A DNA stretch of 64,000 bases from Psilocybe azurescens (lineage: Eukaryota; Basidiomycota; Agaricomycetes; Agaricales; Agrocybaceae). Numbering within the stretch: the stretch's first letter is position 1; the number at the start of each line of letters is the position of its first letter. Below the pieces are notes generated by a model. The model was not told where the DNA came from, did no database searches, and was given only the letters and a program-made list of their open reading frames with translations. The stretch covers positions 186,001 to 250,000 of the forward strand of contig JAJIRX010000570.1 in the NCBI GenBank assembly GCA_023853785.1. Reading direction: 5' to 3'. Below are positions 48,195 through 59,690 of this stretch, piece by piece. The position numbers and the translations under genes were made by a program.

Positions 48195-49126
48195 AGCTGC
48201 AGAGCACGAAATGGGTCTGGGCAACTTGTCAACTGTGGTTGTGGGGATATGAGTTCTACTGAAAGTAATAAGAACATAATTTTATCCGATTCCGCTCGGA
48301 ATTCCTGAACCGAATACTTCGACTGCTGAAGCGATAGACTGGCATGGCATCCTGAATGGAGTGCAATATTTCCAGAAAAGACGCCTTGGTGATCAGGGTA
48401 GCGAAAAGAGCTTAGAGCGCACTATGATTGGCTGCCAGATCAACCGTCTGTAATCGGGTTCTTTCGGCGTGGGCCTACCAAGCTACTTTGCTTAGAACTC
48501 AGAACGACCATCCACATTACATCCGTTGTCCACAAAATTCTTGCACCAAAGGCTGGCCAACAAAACGCCCATGTATTCACTTTATCGTTGTGCTTCATGT
48601 ATTAAGTTATCTTTATTAAAGTTGATTAAACTAATAATGACATGCTGTCAGTGATGGCTCTAGTCTTATCAATGCCTCTATTCGCATCGTATAGAAGGGT
48701 GTAAGTATAGAATCAATTGACCTTTCCGAAGCTTCGCCGTACGACATATCATTATTAACCCTGATCCGAGTACACCATCATTGAGTCTCGGAGCTGCTAT
48801 TTTCGGGGCAGCTGAGGGCACCGAGCACACATGGAACGTGCGTGAATAGCCACTCTTCTGACGAACTAAGAACTTGATTCAACGATGCCGCAGGCAATTA
48901 AAATCAATGTGGACACGGTAACCGGAACGTGTGGTATAAACATCTCACAATTGCTTGCGTTGCACGCCGGAACCGATATCCGTACACGATTTAACCAACA
49001 TCCGAGGCCAGTATACGATGCTCATCTCTTTTTTTTAGAATCCGCGTCGGCAACTGCGTCCCAGACTTTCCTGTTGGACCCACCCTATCAATTGCAGAGC
49101 GCGAGCATTGGCCTACGCCGATTTCA
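48195..49126. other. intergenic
   Basis: Contains the presumed ABC transporter promoter. Short ORFs only. Confidence 0.45.
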
Positions 49127-49882
49127 CTACTCAAAAGCTCCTCGAAACTGCTGCTCACGCCGATTCCTCGGATTCTTGCCCTTCTTGAATCTCTTCGACC
49201 ACTTGTTAATCCTTTTGATGATCCTCTCTTTCTCATCGCCAGTATATTCCATCATACTCTTCTCATCCGGGTCCATATCAGGCGCCATTCTCGGTTTCTT
49301 CGGGAATTTCAAATACTCCCTATTAACGACATTGGTGTGGATGAGCTGGACAGCGTCCGGGAGGAAATCAAGCATCGTCTCTCTATCCCAGCGCGTGCAC
49401 TCTCTACCCGTAATCTCGTTCATTAGCACGTCAGTATTTTGATCGTTCCACTGCGCGATCTCATGCACCCTCTTATTCCGGAGGATGGAAAACCGTTTTC
49501 GGAGCTTGAAGTTCAAGGCGTCGATCCCGCCTTCCCGTTCGTATTCCCTCCCGTAGAAGATTCCAGGCACGGCTTCGTGGTGCGGGATTCCACTGCTGCA
49601 GTAAGGCACGGTGTCGACCAGGATACAGTTGTTGAATGCGTACATCCCGAAGTCGATGTACCACTCATTGCCCGAGAGCATCTGGATATATACCCTATAG
49701 TGATCCTCTGGATCCTGCCCCATTCTGTATTTTTCTCCTGTCTCGCCAGAAACAATGGCATCAGCACCGGCATCAGCATCAGATGAATACCAGTACGCGA
49801 GTCTGTCTTTATCGGGGACGTACACCGAGCCCAGTACGAGCCCAAAGTCCGATATCGGCGAGCTCCCACATGTCAACCGCAC
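49127..49882 (-). CDS. Hypothetical protein, 5' end uncertain
   Basis: A 251-codon open frame with strongly coding composition: SSPISDFGLVLGSVYVPD, RMGQDPEDHYRVYIQMLSGNEW, GIFYGREYEREGG, RNKRVHEIAQWND, and a basic C-terminus (IIKRINKWSKRFKKGKNPRNRR). The frame opens from a GTG-like codon at 49882 and a stop lies just upstream, so either an exon is missing (an ATG, MWIPDWEDEDE, sits near 49944 in another phase) or the gene is truncated. A broken relative lies at 6930-7712 and extends further at its N-terminus (VTFPNGVTARLVILGE). I do not recognise the family; no catalytic motif stands out. Confidence 0.55.
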   Translation of the reverse strand: MRLTCGSSPISDFGLVLGSVYVPDKDRLAYWYSSDADAGADAIVSGETGEKYRMGQDPEDHYRVYIQMLSGNEWYIDFGMYAFNNCILVDTVPYCSSGIPHHEAVPGIFYGREYEREGGIDALNFKLRKRFSILRNKRVHEIAQWNDQNTDVLMNEITGRECTRWDRETMLDFLPDAVQLIHTNVVNREYLKFPKKPRMAPDMDPDEKSMMEYTGDEKERIIKRINKWSKRFKKGKNPRNRREQQFRGAFE

Positions 49883-50599
49883 CCTTCACCTGCCCGTAGC
49901 CTGTAGCGTCTCATCCTCGTCCTCCCAGTCCGGTATCCACATACTGATGTTACACTGTAACATATGATATGATAGAAAGTACAGTAACAGTGTAGCATTT
50001 CATATGGGTTCAGTGGTCCCTCTGAACCAGTGAATGTTTCCCTTCCATTTTGGGCAGCCTACACTGTACCATATCATATGGTACAGTAAATCCACCCAAT
50101 GGCTCATACCCAGGCATTTTTTCAGGCTGTCTGGCATACATTCTGTGGCTCCGGGGTGTCTACAGGAAACTGGTAAAGCCTTAATTTTGCAATGAATTGA
50201 CAAGCATTGGTGCCCGCACCATAATAAATTATGAGTGAGCAACTGGGAAAGAACTGGACTGTAAATGCGATTTAAACAAGCCCAGAATCATGCAAATCGG
50301 ACAGGATTTGAAGGAGATGAGGGAGATATAATGGTTGTAATGACCCAATTTTGTGTATTTGGCCCTGGGGCAGGGCGGAAATGAGTGCTGCCCCGGTCCT
50401 GGTCCCGGATTTAAAACACATGAAAAAATTGGGACAAAATTCCAATCAAAACAAGCCTAGAAACAGCCAAAACAGACACAATTTGAGTGATATATCTGTA
50501 ATGGATTCACCCCTATCACATATTGGTATGTGTTTGGCAGAGCCTTCAGTTCTGCCCACATCAGGAGTGGTTATCGATAATCAGTAGATAAGACTTTTG
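49883..50599. other. non-coding, palindrome-rich
   Basis: Contains CATATGATATG-type palindromic blocks near 49950-50090 and no gene. It borders the old element D on its right; the left end of D was not located. Confidence 0.4.
50064..50086. repeat. 23-bp near-perfect palindrome
   Basis: Two 11-base arms (CTGTACCATAT and ATATGGTACAG) around a central C. A related half (TGTAACATATGATATG) lies near 49950. It might be an end of a decayed inverted-repeat element. Confidence 0.55.
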
Positions 50600-51421
50600 C
50601 TTTTATACTACGTGAACTACCAACATAGATTGGTTCTGGTTTACTTCGTGTGAACGTAGAGTTACCCGTAAAGCGAAGCTTTACACTTTTTAAACCAACC
50701 AACAAATTGGAATCAACACGCAATTTATACCTACAAAAAGTTGATCAGGAAGTTTTACCAAACCCAGTAAAACTACAAAATAACATCTAATGCAAACCCA
50801 TCGAGGCCCAGCAGTAATGCAGGCCTTCAACACCATGAACCCCCATCTCAGCTCAGCAGTAATGCAGGCCACAGACCAGAAACCACACAAACACCAGAGC
50901 GTGTCCCAGATGACCCACTGGACCAGAATGAAGAATGACGAGCAGAAGAGGATGAAGAGCAGCTAGAAGGAGGGTATAAGTAAATTGATGTTGATGAGTA
51001 CAAGGATGACAGGGAGAAAGGAAATGAGTCAGAAGGAGACATACCGGATGACCTGGATGACAGGCTGGAACCAGTATGGATCTTAAACAATGTCAATCAG
51101 GAGACTCGGCATTTGCAAATAAAAACAAAGCCACACTATTTGTGGAGGATGCCATGGACCATAAGGATGAAGTCATAGACAGGCAATCAGACCAATATCT
51201 TCATCTTGTGGTTAAAATGGCTGGACACCTAGCTAAGTGATACAAGCAGATAAAGGCTGCTAAAGAGAATGACAGATCCTACACACCTATGAGTCAGATC
51301 TTAGGAACTACAGGATCTTTGATTTACTCAGACGTACAAGAAAAGTCAGGAAATGGGGACAAGAAGTCATCATCGCAACACATGGATTCCATTTTGGCCA
51401 GGCTTGGGAATCACCCTAATG

Positions 51422-51895
51422 TGTTACGACTTCAAGCTTATATTCACGTGCGTGGATAAAGCCGACAGTCAAGTAGTCAAGAACAGCGAGTTCCAAGCGG
51501 TGTCAAGTAAGAGGAGGTTAGATTCTCAAGAACTAGCTAAAGAATACAATGGATCCTTCCTAGTATAAATACTATGAACTGTACAGCAAGTTGAAACAAG
51601 TTTGAATGTTCATCAGCAGATGTATATAAGAATAGAGGAAACAGATCAATTGTTCATCGAAAGATGTATCATAAAAGATGGAAGTGAAAGGAAACAGATC
51701 AAACGTTCATCAAAAGATGTATCATAAAAGATGGAAGTGAAAGTCCATCAGAGATATGATGGAGTTTCGTAGAATGATAGAAAACAAAGTTCATCAGAGC
51801 AGATGATGCTGTATCAATGATGTGAAGGATGACAAAGAAAAGGAAAAGAAAAGAAAAGAAAAGAGAAAGGGAAAAGAAAAAGACTTGTCGTAACA
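51422..51895 (-). repeat. 3' LTR of element B
   Basis: 474 bp; on the minus strand TGTTACGACAAG...GTCGTAACA. Nearly identical to the other LTR of B and those of A. Confidence 0.9.
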
Positions 51896-51957
51896 TTACC
51901 CCGTACTACACTCCTTATGCCTCAGAAGGAGTGAAGTCTAATACTTGTACGAGTTCA

Positions 51958-52137
51958 TTAGTTTCTGTATGGTTCGCCTGTGGTGTTTGCGATTCCGGCG
52001 TTGTCGGTGAAGAGGTCTAGGGCTTCAAATGTTGAAAGTGTTTGAGTGTAACGAGGCACGGCAGGTCGTTTGTCTCGTAGATGTGAGTTGGCAGGGGTAG
52101 AAGAGGAAGAAGCGGCAGGGGTATTGATGAAAGACAT
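51958..52137 (-). CDS. Post-pol ORF2 of element B (short)
   Basis: An intact 59-codon frame starting MSFINTPAASSSS and ending TGEPYRN. Both ends match the much longer frame of element C (MSFIDTPAASSSS..., ARIANTTG-like end), so B lost the middle, including the zinc knuckles, by an internal deletion. Product function unknown. Confidence 0.5.
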   Translation of the reverse strand: MSFINTPAASSSSTPANSHLRDKRPAVPRYTQTLSTFEALDLFTDNAGIANTTGEPYRN

Positions 52138-52168
52138 GTTGCGTTGCTTTGGTAGTTGGAGGTATGGT

Positions 52169-52477
52169 TTAGAGGTAGAACGACTTGGCCTTTTTAACTA
52201 CTTTGGCGATCAGTGGAAGGCGTCGATGGAGTTCTCGTTCGACCAGATTTAACTTGAGGCATAGAGATCTGGCTTGGTAGTGGGCAGATTTAGCAGCGGC
52301 TGGGCGGTAGTTTTGTTTTGCCGTCTCCTTCTGATCAATCGTTTCTTTGTATGCGGTGAGAATTTCTTTTCGCAGAGTCTCAAGCTCTTCCACAGTCTGA
52401 TCGGCCAAAGGGGTATCAAAGATTGGGGTTTCGAGTTGGTTTGTTTCGGAGTTTCGAGTGAAAGAAGAGGCGATCAC
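52169..52477 (-). CDS. Post-pol ORF1 of element B
   Basis: Encodes about 102 residues, charged and probably coiled-coil (VEELETLRKEILTAYKETID, QKETAKQNY, LIAKVVKKAKSF). The same frame is found in elements A and C, in all cases between the chromodomain and the 3' LTR. No known domain. Conservation across diverged elements suggests it was selected. Confidence 0.55.
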   Translation of the reverse strand: MIASSFTRNSETNQLETPIFDTPLADQTVEELETLRKEILTAYKETIDQKETAKQNYRPAAAKSAHYQARSLCLKLNLVERELHRRLPLIAKVVKKAKSFYL

Positions 52478-52580
52478 GTCGGAGGAGGCGAGGCATCAGG
52501 ATGGTCAGGATGATCAAAGTTTGTGTAGTTGGTGGTCTTTTTACAGCTTGTGACGTGTTCGGTAAGTCTGTAAGATTTCG

Positions 52581-55500
52581 TTACCGGTTTTCTTCAAAGA
52601 CCGAAGCCGGTTCCCACGTTGCTTCGGTGATCGGATAGTCCTTCCATTTGACGTAGTATTGGTATCCTCTTCCTCTTTTTCGATGTTTGAGAATCGTCTC
52701 TATTTCCCAATGTTCTTCTTCGTTTAATATCTCTGGTGGCGGTCGAATGAAATTGGGTCCATGTGTTTCAGTCTCGTGGTATGGATTAAGAAGTGTCGCA
52801 TGGAATACATCGTGAATGAGCCATCCTTTGGGGAGTTCCAGTCGATAAGTTAGGGGTCCTAAGACTTCTTTGATCTTGAAGGGTCCTTCTCGTTTTGGTG
52901 CCATTTTCTTGTGATAATTTGTCTGTAAATTTGTCACTTCTAGCCAAACTCTTTGTCCTTGGATGAACGGTGTGAAGTTCGAGTTTTTTCTTTCAGCCAT
53001 CCTTGTCCGGGCTAGTTCGTGGGCTGCTAGGGCTTCTTCTCGATCCTTTTGAAGATACTTCAGTCTTTCTTCTACTGAAGGAAACTTGGTGTGTTCGAAT
53101 GCAGTGGGAATTGCAATGGGGAGTATCCGAGAATTAATTCGAATGGTGTTCTCTGTCTGTCCGCATGTCTTCGGTTATTGTGAGTGAATTCAAGGGTCCC
53201 AAGTCGTTCGTGCCAGTCTTCTGGGTGAGACGAGCAGTATATGGATAGATAGGCTTCGATCTCTTGGTTATATCGTTCTGTTGTTCCGTCTGTTTGAGGG
53301 TGATAAGCAGTTGAAAATTTTGATTTTACTCCAAGGAGTTTCATTAGCTCTTTGAATGATTCAGCGGCAAATCTGGGGTCTCGATCTGATGTGAGGCTGT
53401 CTGGTAGTCCAAACCTTTTGTAGAGATTGTCCAGTAAGAGTTTGCCAGTCTTTTCGGCATCCAGTCCTTTCATTCGGCATGGAATAAGGATAAGTCCTTT
53501 TGTGTTCCCGTGATCGGTGATGCTTAGAATCGCATCAAATTCAACTTCTCCTTGCTTGTCCAGGATTGGTGGAAGGTCTGTAAGGAAGTCCATAGCACTG
53601 TCTGCAAAGGGTCGGGCTGACTTTGGTCCAGGTATCGGTATGAATGATGGGTTAGAGGGATGTCGATTTATTTTGAACTGTTGGCAGGCGGCACATCCTT
53701 TTACCGTATTGCTTGACAAATGATCGTAATCCTGGCCACCAGTAGTGTTGTTTTACCGAATTGAATGTTTCTAATTCTCCAGGGTGTCCAGCTGAGATAG
53801 GGTCGTGATATGATTTGACTATGTCTTTCCGTAGGGTTTGATCTTTTGGAATGTAGGCTCGTCCTTGGTAGTATAAGATAGTTTTGCCGTTCACGTTCTC
53901 TGTTTTCCATTCTCTGAGGTCGTGTCGTGCATTTGGTGGTCCTCCTTCTAATAGGGTTTTCATTGCTTCTGCTGCGTTGTGGTCCAGTTCGTTCGCATTG
54001 GCAATTCTTTCCTGTAACTCGGCGTCGATTAAGTCAATGAAAAGCTTTTCTGGAAGTAAGGTGATGTTTTCATTGTCGTGGTCTTCTTCTGGGGTGAAAT
54101 CGGGCGTCTTGAAAGGGTATCGGATTGAATCATTTTGTTTCCAGGTAGATGTACCAACTTCAGATTGAATTCTGAGACATACAGAGACCAACGCGCCTGT
54201 CGTCGGTTTAGATTTTGGGCCGATCTGAAATATGTCAAATTCTTGTGATCTGAATATACCGTAGTCGTGTGTTCTGATCCTTGGATGTAGTGTCTCCATT
54301 CCTGTAATGATCTGATTATTCCCAGTAATTCCCTGTCGTAGATTTCGTAGTTTCTTTCGGTTGGAGAGAACGTTCTTGATATAAATGCGCATGGGTGTCT
54401 TTCGCCATTTCCGTCCAGTTGAGTAAGGACTGCTCCGGAGGCATATTTTGAAGCGTCAGATTCGATTTGAAATGGTTTGGCAGGGTCGGGCATCAAGAGT
54501 ACCGGTTCTTCCGTGAATCGTTTCTTCAGTTCATCAAAGGCAGCTTGAGTTGTGTCATTCCATAGAAATCCTTTGTCTTTCTTCAGGAGTTCATTTAGAG
54601 GTCGAGCTACTTCAGAGAATTTCCGGATGAATTTTCGGGTAGAAGTTCCCAAAGCCCAGGAACGATCGGACTTGTTTGAGAGTAGTAGGTGCTGGCCAGT
54701 CTTGAATTCCTTTGAGTTTTGTTGGATCCATAGAGATTTTTCCTGCTTCAACAATCATTCCGAGATATTCCACTTTTCCTTGAGAAAAGAGCATTTTTCC
54801 GGTTTGAGATAGAGATCATTTTCTCGGAGTCGTTGTAGAACCATTTTGGTGTATTTTTCCAATTCCTCTCGATCTTTCGCAAAGATTAGAATGTCGTCCA
54901 TATAGATGATTACAAAGTATTGTGATATCATGTCTTCGAAGATTGAGTCCATCATGGATTGGAAGGTTGCTGGGGAATTGCACATGCCAAAGAACATTAC
55001 AGTTGGTTCGAAAAGTCCTCGGTTGGTTTTGAATGCTGCTTTCCATTGATCACCTTCTTTTATCCTGATGTTGTTGTAGCCCCATCGGATATCTAGTTTG
55101 GTGAAGAATTTTGCGCCTTTCAATTTGTCCATAAGTTCCGTAATCCGTGGTAGTGGGTAAGCGTTCTTGATCGTCCAGTCGTTCAGATACCTGTAGTCTT
55201 GACAAGGTCTAAGCTTTCCATCTTTCTTTGATACAAAGAAGAAGGGAGATGCCATAGGTGATTCCAAGGGTCGAATGTATCCTTTGTCCAATTGTTCCTT
55301 TGTCCAGGTGTCCAGTTCTGTTTGTTCTGCCGGTGTGATATTGTATGCCTTGAATTTCTTTGGTATGAATCCTTCTTTTAACTCAATTTTATGGTCCCAT
55401 GGTCTTGGTTCCGGGAATCGGTCTGCCGCTTGTTTATCGAAAAGGTCCATATATGATTGATATTCTGGGGGAACGATTTCATGGAGAGGTCTTGTCGGTT

Positions 55501-56072
55501 TCTCTGGTTCATATTGTTGGGCCAGCGTCTGTGAGGTTGTGATTTTGGTGTTAAGCCAAGTTTCTTTTATTTCGTCTTCATTTGCATCCCGATATATCGG
55601 ATGACTAACGATTCGAATTCCTCCAATGGGTGGGTAGTCTCGATTGTTGGTGTTCGTTCATCTGTTTCTTCTTCAATGGTGGTCTGATTTATCGTAGGCC
55701 CTTGATGTGGTTTCCAAGTTATCTGTCCGTTCTGCCAGTTGATTCCTGGATTCTTTTCCTGTAGCCAAGGGAATCCTAAAATAATTTTCTGTTTTCCTAG
55801 CCCAGAGACCAGTAATTGTTCCCGATGGTTCCGGTTTCCAACCTTTAGGTCCAGGTCTACAAATGACGAGATGGTTCCTTTCTTGTTCGGGGGTTCCGTC
55901 CTACGTTATAAACCCGGATTGGTTTTTCCAAGGGTTGGGTTCTGAGTCCAAGTTTTTGTGCATAGTTCTGGTCAATGAATTTCCCTCCTGCTCCTGAGTC
56001 TAAGAGTGCAGAGGTTTCGACGATTTGTGAGCCATTCTGTTTCTTGGTGGGGAATGAAACTGGTAAAAGCAT
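52581..56072 (-). pseudogene. pol of element B: protease, RT, RNase H, integrase, chromodomain
   Basis: Same domains as in A: MLLPVSFPTKK start, LLDSGAGG protease, YMDD reverse transcriptase (continuous from 55450 to 54755), RNase H with SDASKYASG (54754-54029), integrase with CAACQQFK and the DDE residues (53719-53072), and a chromodomain ending with ATWEPASVFEEN at 52581, which is intact here but shifted in A. One-base indels lie near 55890 (protease), 54650 (end of RT), near 53705 (integrase finger), and at the RNase H/integrase junction, the last shared with A. Confidence 0.85.
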
Positions 56073-56152
56073 AGTTTTATTCTCGATTGTTGCTGTAAGT
56101 ACAGATTGTATCTTCAGATAAGGAGAGACAGACGTCGTCCTGTTTCTCCACT

Positions 56153-57090
56153 TTAAAAATCCTTTTCTTCTTTCTCTTCAAATCCTGTTTTAACCATGAG
56201 GTCTGCAAGTTCGTCTTTTTCGTCCTTGTTCAGGCTCCTGATATGGGCATGGAGTTCCTTTGGGGTCCACTTCTTGCTGGGTTGTCCTTGGGTTCTGTTC
56301 TGGTTTGTTGGTCCTTTCTGTGGGCAATCTCTGGATAGATGTCCTCGTTGTTTGCACCTGAAACAGGCACCTTTCCTGATTAATTCGGCTTGTTCTTCGG
56401 CTGTCATGGCACTTACGTCCATCCTGTTTGGGTCGTAGTTCCTGTTGTTCCTTGGGAAATTGTTCCAGCGTGGCGTCCTCCTGCGTTCTTCTGGTTCTTC
56501 TCTAAAGACCTTGGCCAGTCTGTAGTTGGTGTCAAATGTTGTTGCTTTTTGTACCAGCCTTGGATTGTTCTTGGAAGGTCTTCGGAGTACAGGATCCTGT
56601 CGGCGAGTTGAGGCGTGATGCATTTTTGGAATAATCCTATGAGATGGGCATGGTCTGATTCCGTTTCTGTTCCTAGATTGGCTTGTCCTACCAACAACTT
56701 GAATTTGTTGATGATGTCTTCCACCCTTTCATTGGGTTTTTGCCTAAGTCGTTTTATGTCATTCATGGCTGATCTGGTTTCATCCACTGGAGTAAATGTG
56801 TCGTGGAATTTTTCGAGAAATGTTCCGAGGGTGTCCCATTCGAGGGTTTGGTTGGGACTAGTTCCTTTCGTCCTCGAGGTCAAGTACTGTTCCTTCCATA
56901 GTTTTGCTCCTCCTTCCATGCAAAATGATAAAATGAAGGCAATTTTCTTCTTGTCTGTGTTGTAGATGTCATCGTTTATGTCCATGTAGAGGTAGCAGTC
57001 TTGCATGAAAGACTTGGACTTTGTTCGGTCTCCATCGAATACAACAGGTTTGTTGATTGAGATTTCTTTCTTTCCGTTTGTTTCAACCAT
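56153..57090 (-). pseudogene. gag of element B (capsid and zinc knuckle, one frameshift)
   Basis: Starts MVETNGKKEISINK at 57090; the capsid part is continuous to about 56470, including the stretch broken in A. A C is missing near 56470 relative to A, after which the zinc knuckle CFRCKQRGHLSRDC is in another frame. Gag therefore breaks at a different place from A. Confidence 0.8.
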
Positions 57091-57355
57091 GTCTGTGTCT
57101 TGTTGTTCTTCTTGGTCTATCGCCAGGGTTGATAATAAGCCGTATAGCGAGTTCGATAGGTCTTCGTTGCCTAGGTTGATATCTTCAGAGCTTTATCTGG
57201 ACGGGTTCGGTGTCTGCCAATTTTGTGTCGGGGTTCCTTCTTCTGAGCTGTCAGTAGCGGGAATTCCGCTTTTCGGTGGTGCCGTGTTTCGTTTCGGGTT
57301 TCAGAGGTCTCGTCTGCTGGGGAGCGGGCGAGATTCGTAGATCAGCTAGTTCTTT

Positions 57356-57829
57356 TGTTACGACTTCAAGCTTATATTCACGTGCGTGGATAAAGCTGAC
57401 AGTCAAGTAGTCAAGAACAGCGAGTTCCAAGCGGTGTCAAGTAAGAGGAGGTTAGATTCTCAAGAACTAGCTAAAGAATACAATGGATCCTTCCTAGTAT
57501 AAATACTATGAACTGTACAGCAAGTTGAAACAAGTTTGAATGTTCATCAGCAGATGTATATAAGAATAGAGGAAACAGATCAATTGTTCATCGAAAGATG
57601 TATCATAAAAGATGGAAGTGAAAGGAAACAGATCAAACGTTCATCAAAAGATGTATCATAAAAGATGGAAGTGAAAGTCCATCAGAGATATGATGGAGTT
57701 TCGTAGAATGATAGAAAACAAAGTTCATCAGAGCAGATGATGCTGTATCAATGATGTGAAGGATGACAAAGAAAAGGAAAAGAAAAGAAAAGAAAAGAGA
57801 AAGGGAAAAGAAAAAGACTTGTCGTAACA
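57356..57829 (-). repeat. 5' LTR of element B
   Basis: 474 bp, the upstream LTR for the minus-strand element. It carries the TATA-like box and AGCTAGTTCTT on the minus strand, with the complementary 11-mer just inside the element near 57345-57355. Confidence 0.9.
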
Positions 57830-57834
57830 TAATG

Positions 57835-59363
57835 TCACTGTGAGGCACAAGGTAGGGCATGCTGAGTTATGGGTGGATCGTGTGGCATATCAGAAAATGC
57901 AAAATGAGGGGCTATGCGATAAGGGAGAATCACATATTGAGGATCAGGGAATTACCTTTGATGGACATATCGCAAAGGAGGCAACACAAATGTCGCATAT
58001 GTTACCTGATAAAGTAACCATACCACAGCCAAGAGTGAAAACCAAAGCAACAGGATTACCCCCAAAGGAAAGCCCAGGGTATGCCCAACCTAGAGTAAGA
58101 GAGCCGCGAAGATCACCCTTGGCAAAGGAGACGTCCCCAAACATGCAGGGATTCTCCATGCCTAGAACTGACAGGGATGATATGGATGAGCCAGGAATCC
58201 CTGAGGCCAAACTGGTCCACAAAAAAAGCAATGGAAGACCGTCTTGTAAAGTTAATGGACGTAAACGCTGGCAATACAAATGGTGTTCCCAGCGGGATTT
58301 AAATTCAACCAAAAGATGGACACATCAGAAAAATATGCAGGATCGCCCTAAGTTCGCTGACCTGGAAAACTGGTTATCGTCCCTATGCTACTGTCTTGCT
58401 GTCAGACAAATGGGAGGCCCTGAATTAGATAGAGTATGCACAATGCTCTTGATTGAACACCTTGAAGGGGAAGCGCTGCAGTTCTACTCAAGACATGTTA
58501 CAAATGTCAAACGGTCAAAGTTTGACTGGACATTTGAAACTGTCATCTTGGCCTTGTATGAGAGATTTGTACACCCTTCATCAATGCAAGATGCGCGTGA
58601 AGGATTCAAGAAAGCTAAATTTGTAACAAGCAAAGGCATTCAGGGATTCTATGACGTACTGTTGGAATATGCACAGAATATGTACGAATGGCCAGATGAG
58701 TACACAATCCTGGAGGCATTTTTGGATGGAATACCGGAATATATCAGGACACACCTCCTAAGGGACAAGGGTTTATCGCCTGAGATGAACTCCATTAGCG
58801 ACTTTGTATCACACGCCATATGATACAAGGACAGAGTAAAAACTTTGAATTATTATCAGAAGAAACATTCATCAACAACAGTAGACACTACACCTAAATT
58901 ACGAGAGTCTCAGGAAACACCCAGCAGACCATTAAGGGTGCAATCTGGGGGAAGGGTGATGGTGTTACGCTCAAGCCTAACACCAGATACAACAAAACCT
59001 GTAGCAGCAGGTGGCAGAAACACCAACAGGCCCACCAACAGGCCCACCAACAGGCCCACAGAGCCTATGATTACGACAAGACCCATCCGCAAGGATGACA
59101 CAAGAGCTACTTGGACACCACGCCCAGCTGCACCTGGCACGAAATGCTTCAACTGCGGAAAAGAAGGACATTTTTCAAGGGAATGCCCCTTACCACGCAA
59201 AAAACAATTGCACATAAGGGCAGCCCACACTGCCACCCCTGACAATGATGACGCAGACATATCAGAGTTTGAGATAGAACGTGAGCATCAGGAAGATGCT
59301 GAGTCTGAGTTATTGGATGCTGAAGCATACACCAAGGTTGAGGTTATCAACTCGGAATGGTAA
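57835..59363 (+). pseudogene. gag of element D, right part, with zinc knuckle
   Basis: The frame 57840-58823 includes a retrotransposon-gag-like helical domain (LLIEHLEGEALQFYSRH, ALYERFVHPSSM, FLDGIPEYIRTHLL) and stops at a TGA near 58821. A second frame 58845-59363 has a basic/Pro-rich stretch with a triplicated NRPTNRPTNRPT and the zinc knuckle CFNCGKEGHFSREC, then an acidic tail. The stop between them is probably a mutation. The coding look continues to about 59540. Not related closely to the gag of A and B. Confidence 0.7.
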
Positions 59364-59554
59364 GAGTCAGATAATGGACACAACATCATGGGCCTAATGA
59401 ATGTAGAACCCATGATTAGTAAAAATGACCGACCATCAATAGCCGCAGAAGCGTATAAGTACACCCACCTGGACATACCAGCAGACAGCCGTATGGACCT
59501 ATTCAATGAGGGACTTCAGGCCAACACAATGACTGAGATTCCAGAAAAGTAGTA

Positions 59555-59690
59555 TTAGATATAGTCCGTAGGCCTATTTGACCAGATAAATTCTCCTTCA
59601 GGGCCATCTTGCCATCTTAAACCTGATGGTTTGACCTCCTTCATCAACGGACGACAGAGAGGTGCCTGCAAATGTATTACCAATATGTTC
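59555..59690 (-). repeat. 137-bp dispersed repeat, copy 2
   Basis: Inverted, nearly identical copy of 39703-39840. It lies exactly between the end of element D's gag and the AMPK beta-subunit fragment, so it may mark a rearrangement junction. Confidence 0.7.

Larger units (their letters stand above)
51422..57829 (-). mobile_element. Ty3/gypsy chromovirus, element B (full length, frameshifted)
   Basis: 6408 bp on the minus strand with 474-bp LTRs (51422-51895 and 57356-57829) and a target duplication TAATG at 51417-51421 and 57830-57834. Domain order and sequence match element A nearly base for base, with its own one-base indels. It sits inside element D. The PBS-like 11-mer next to its 5' LTR is the same as in A. 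Confidence 0.92.
50600..59550 (+). mobile_element. Old LTR-type element D, gag remnants, split by element B
   Basis: Sequence on both sides of element B belongs to one older gag. Left, decayed frames before 51421 (acidic, DEYKDDREKGNE...) end SILARLGNHPN; right, from 57835, the frame continues VTVRHKVGHAEL. Removing element B and one TAATG joins the two parts in one frame, so this is a nested insertion. No pol or matching LTRs were found; the right end is cut near 59550 by a gene fragment. Limits are approximate. Confidence 0.6.
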
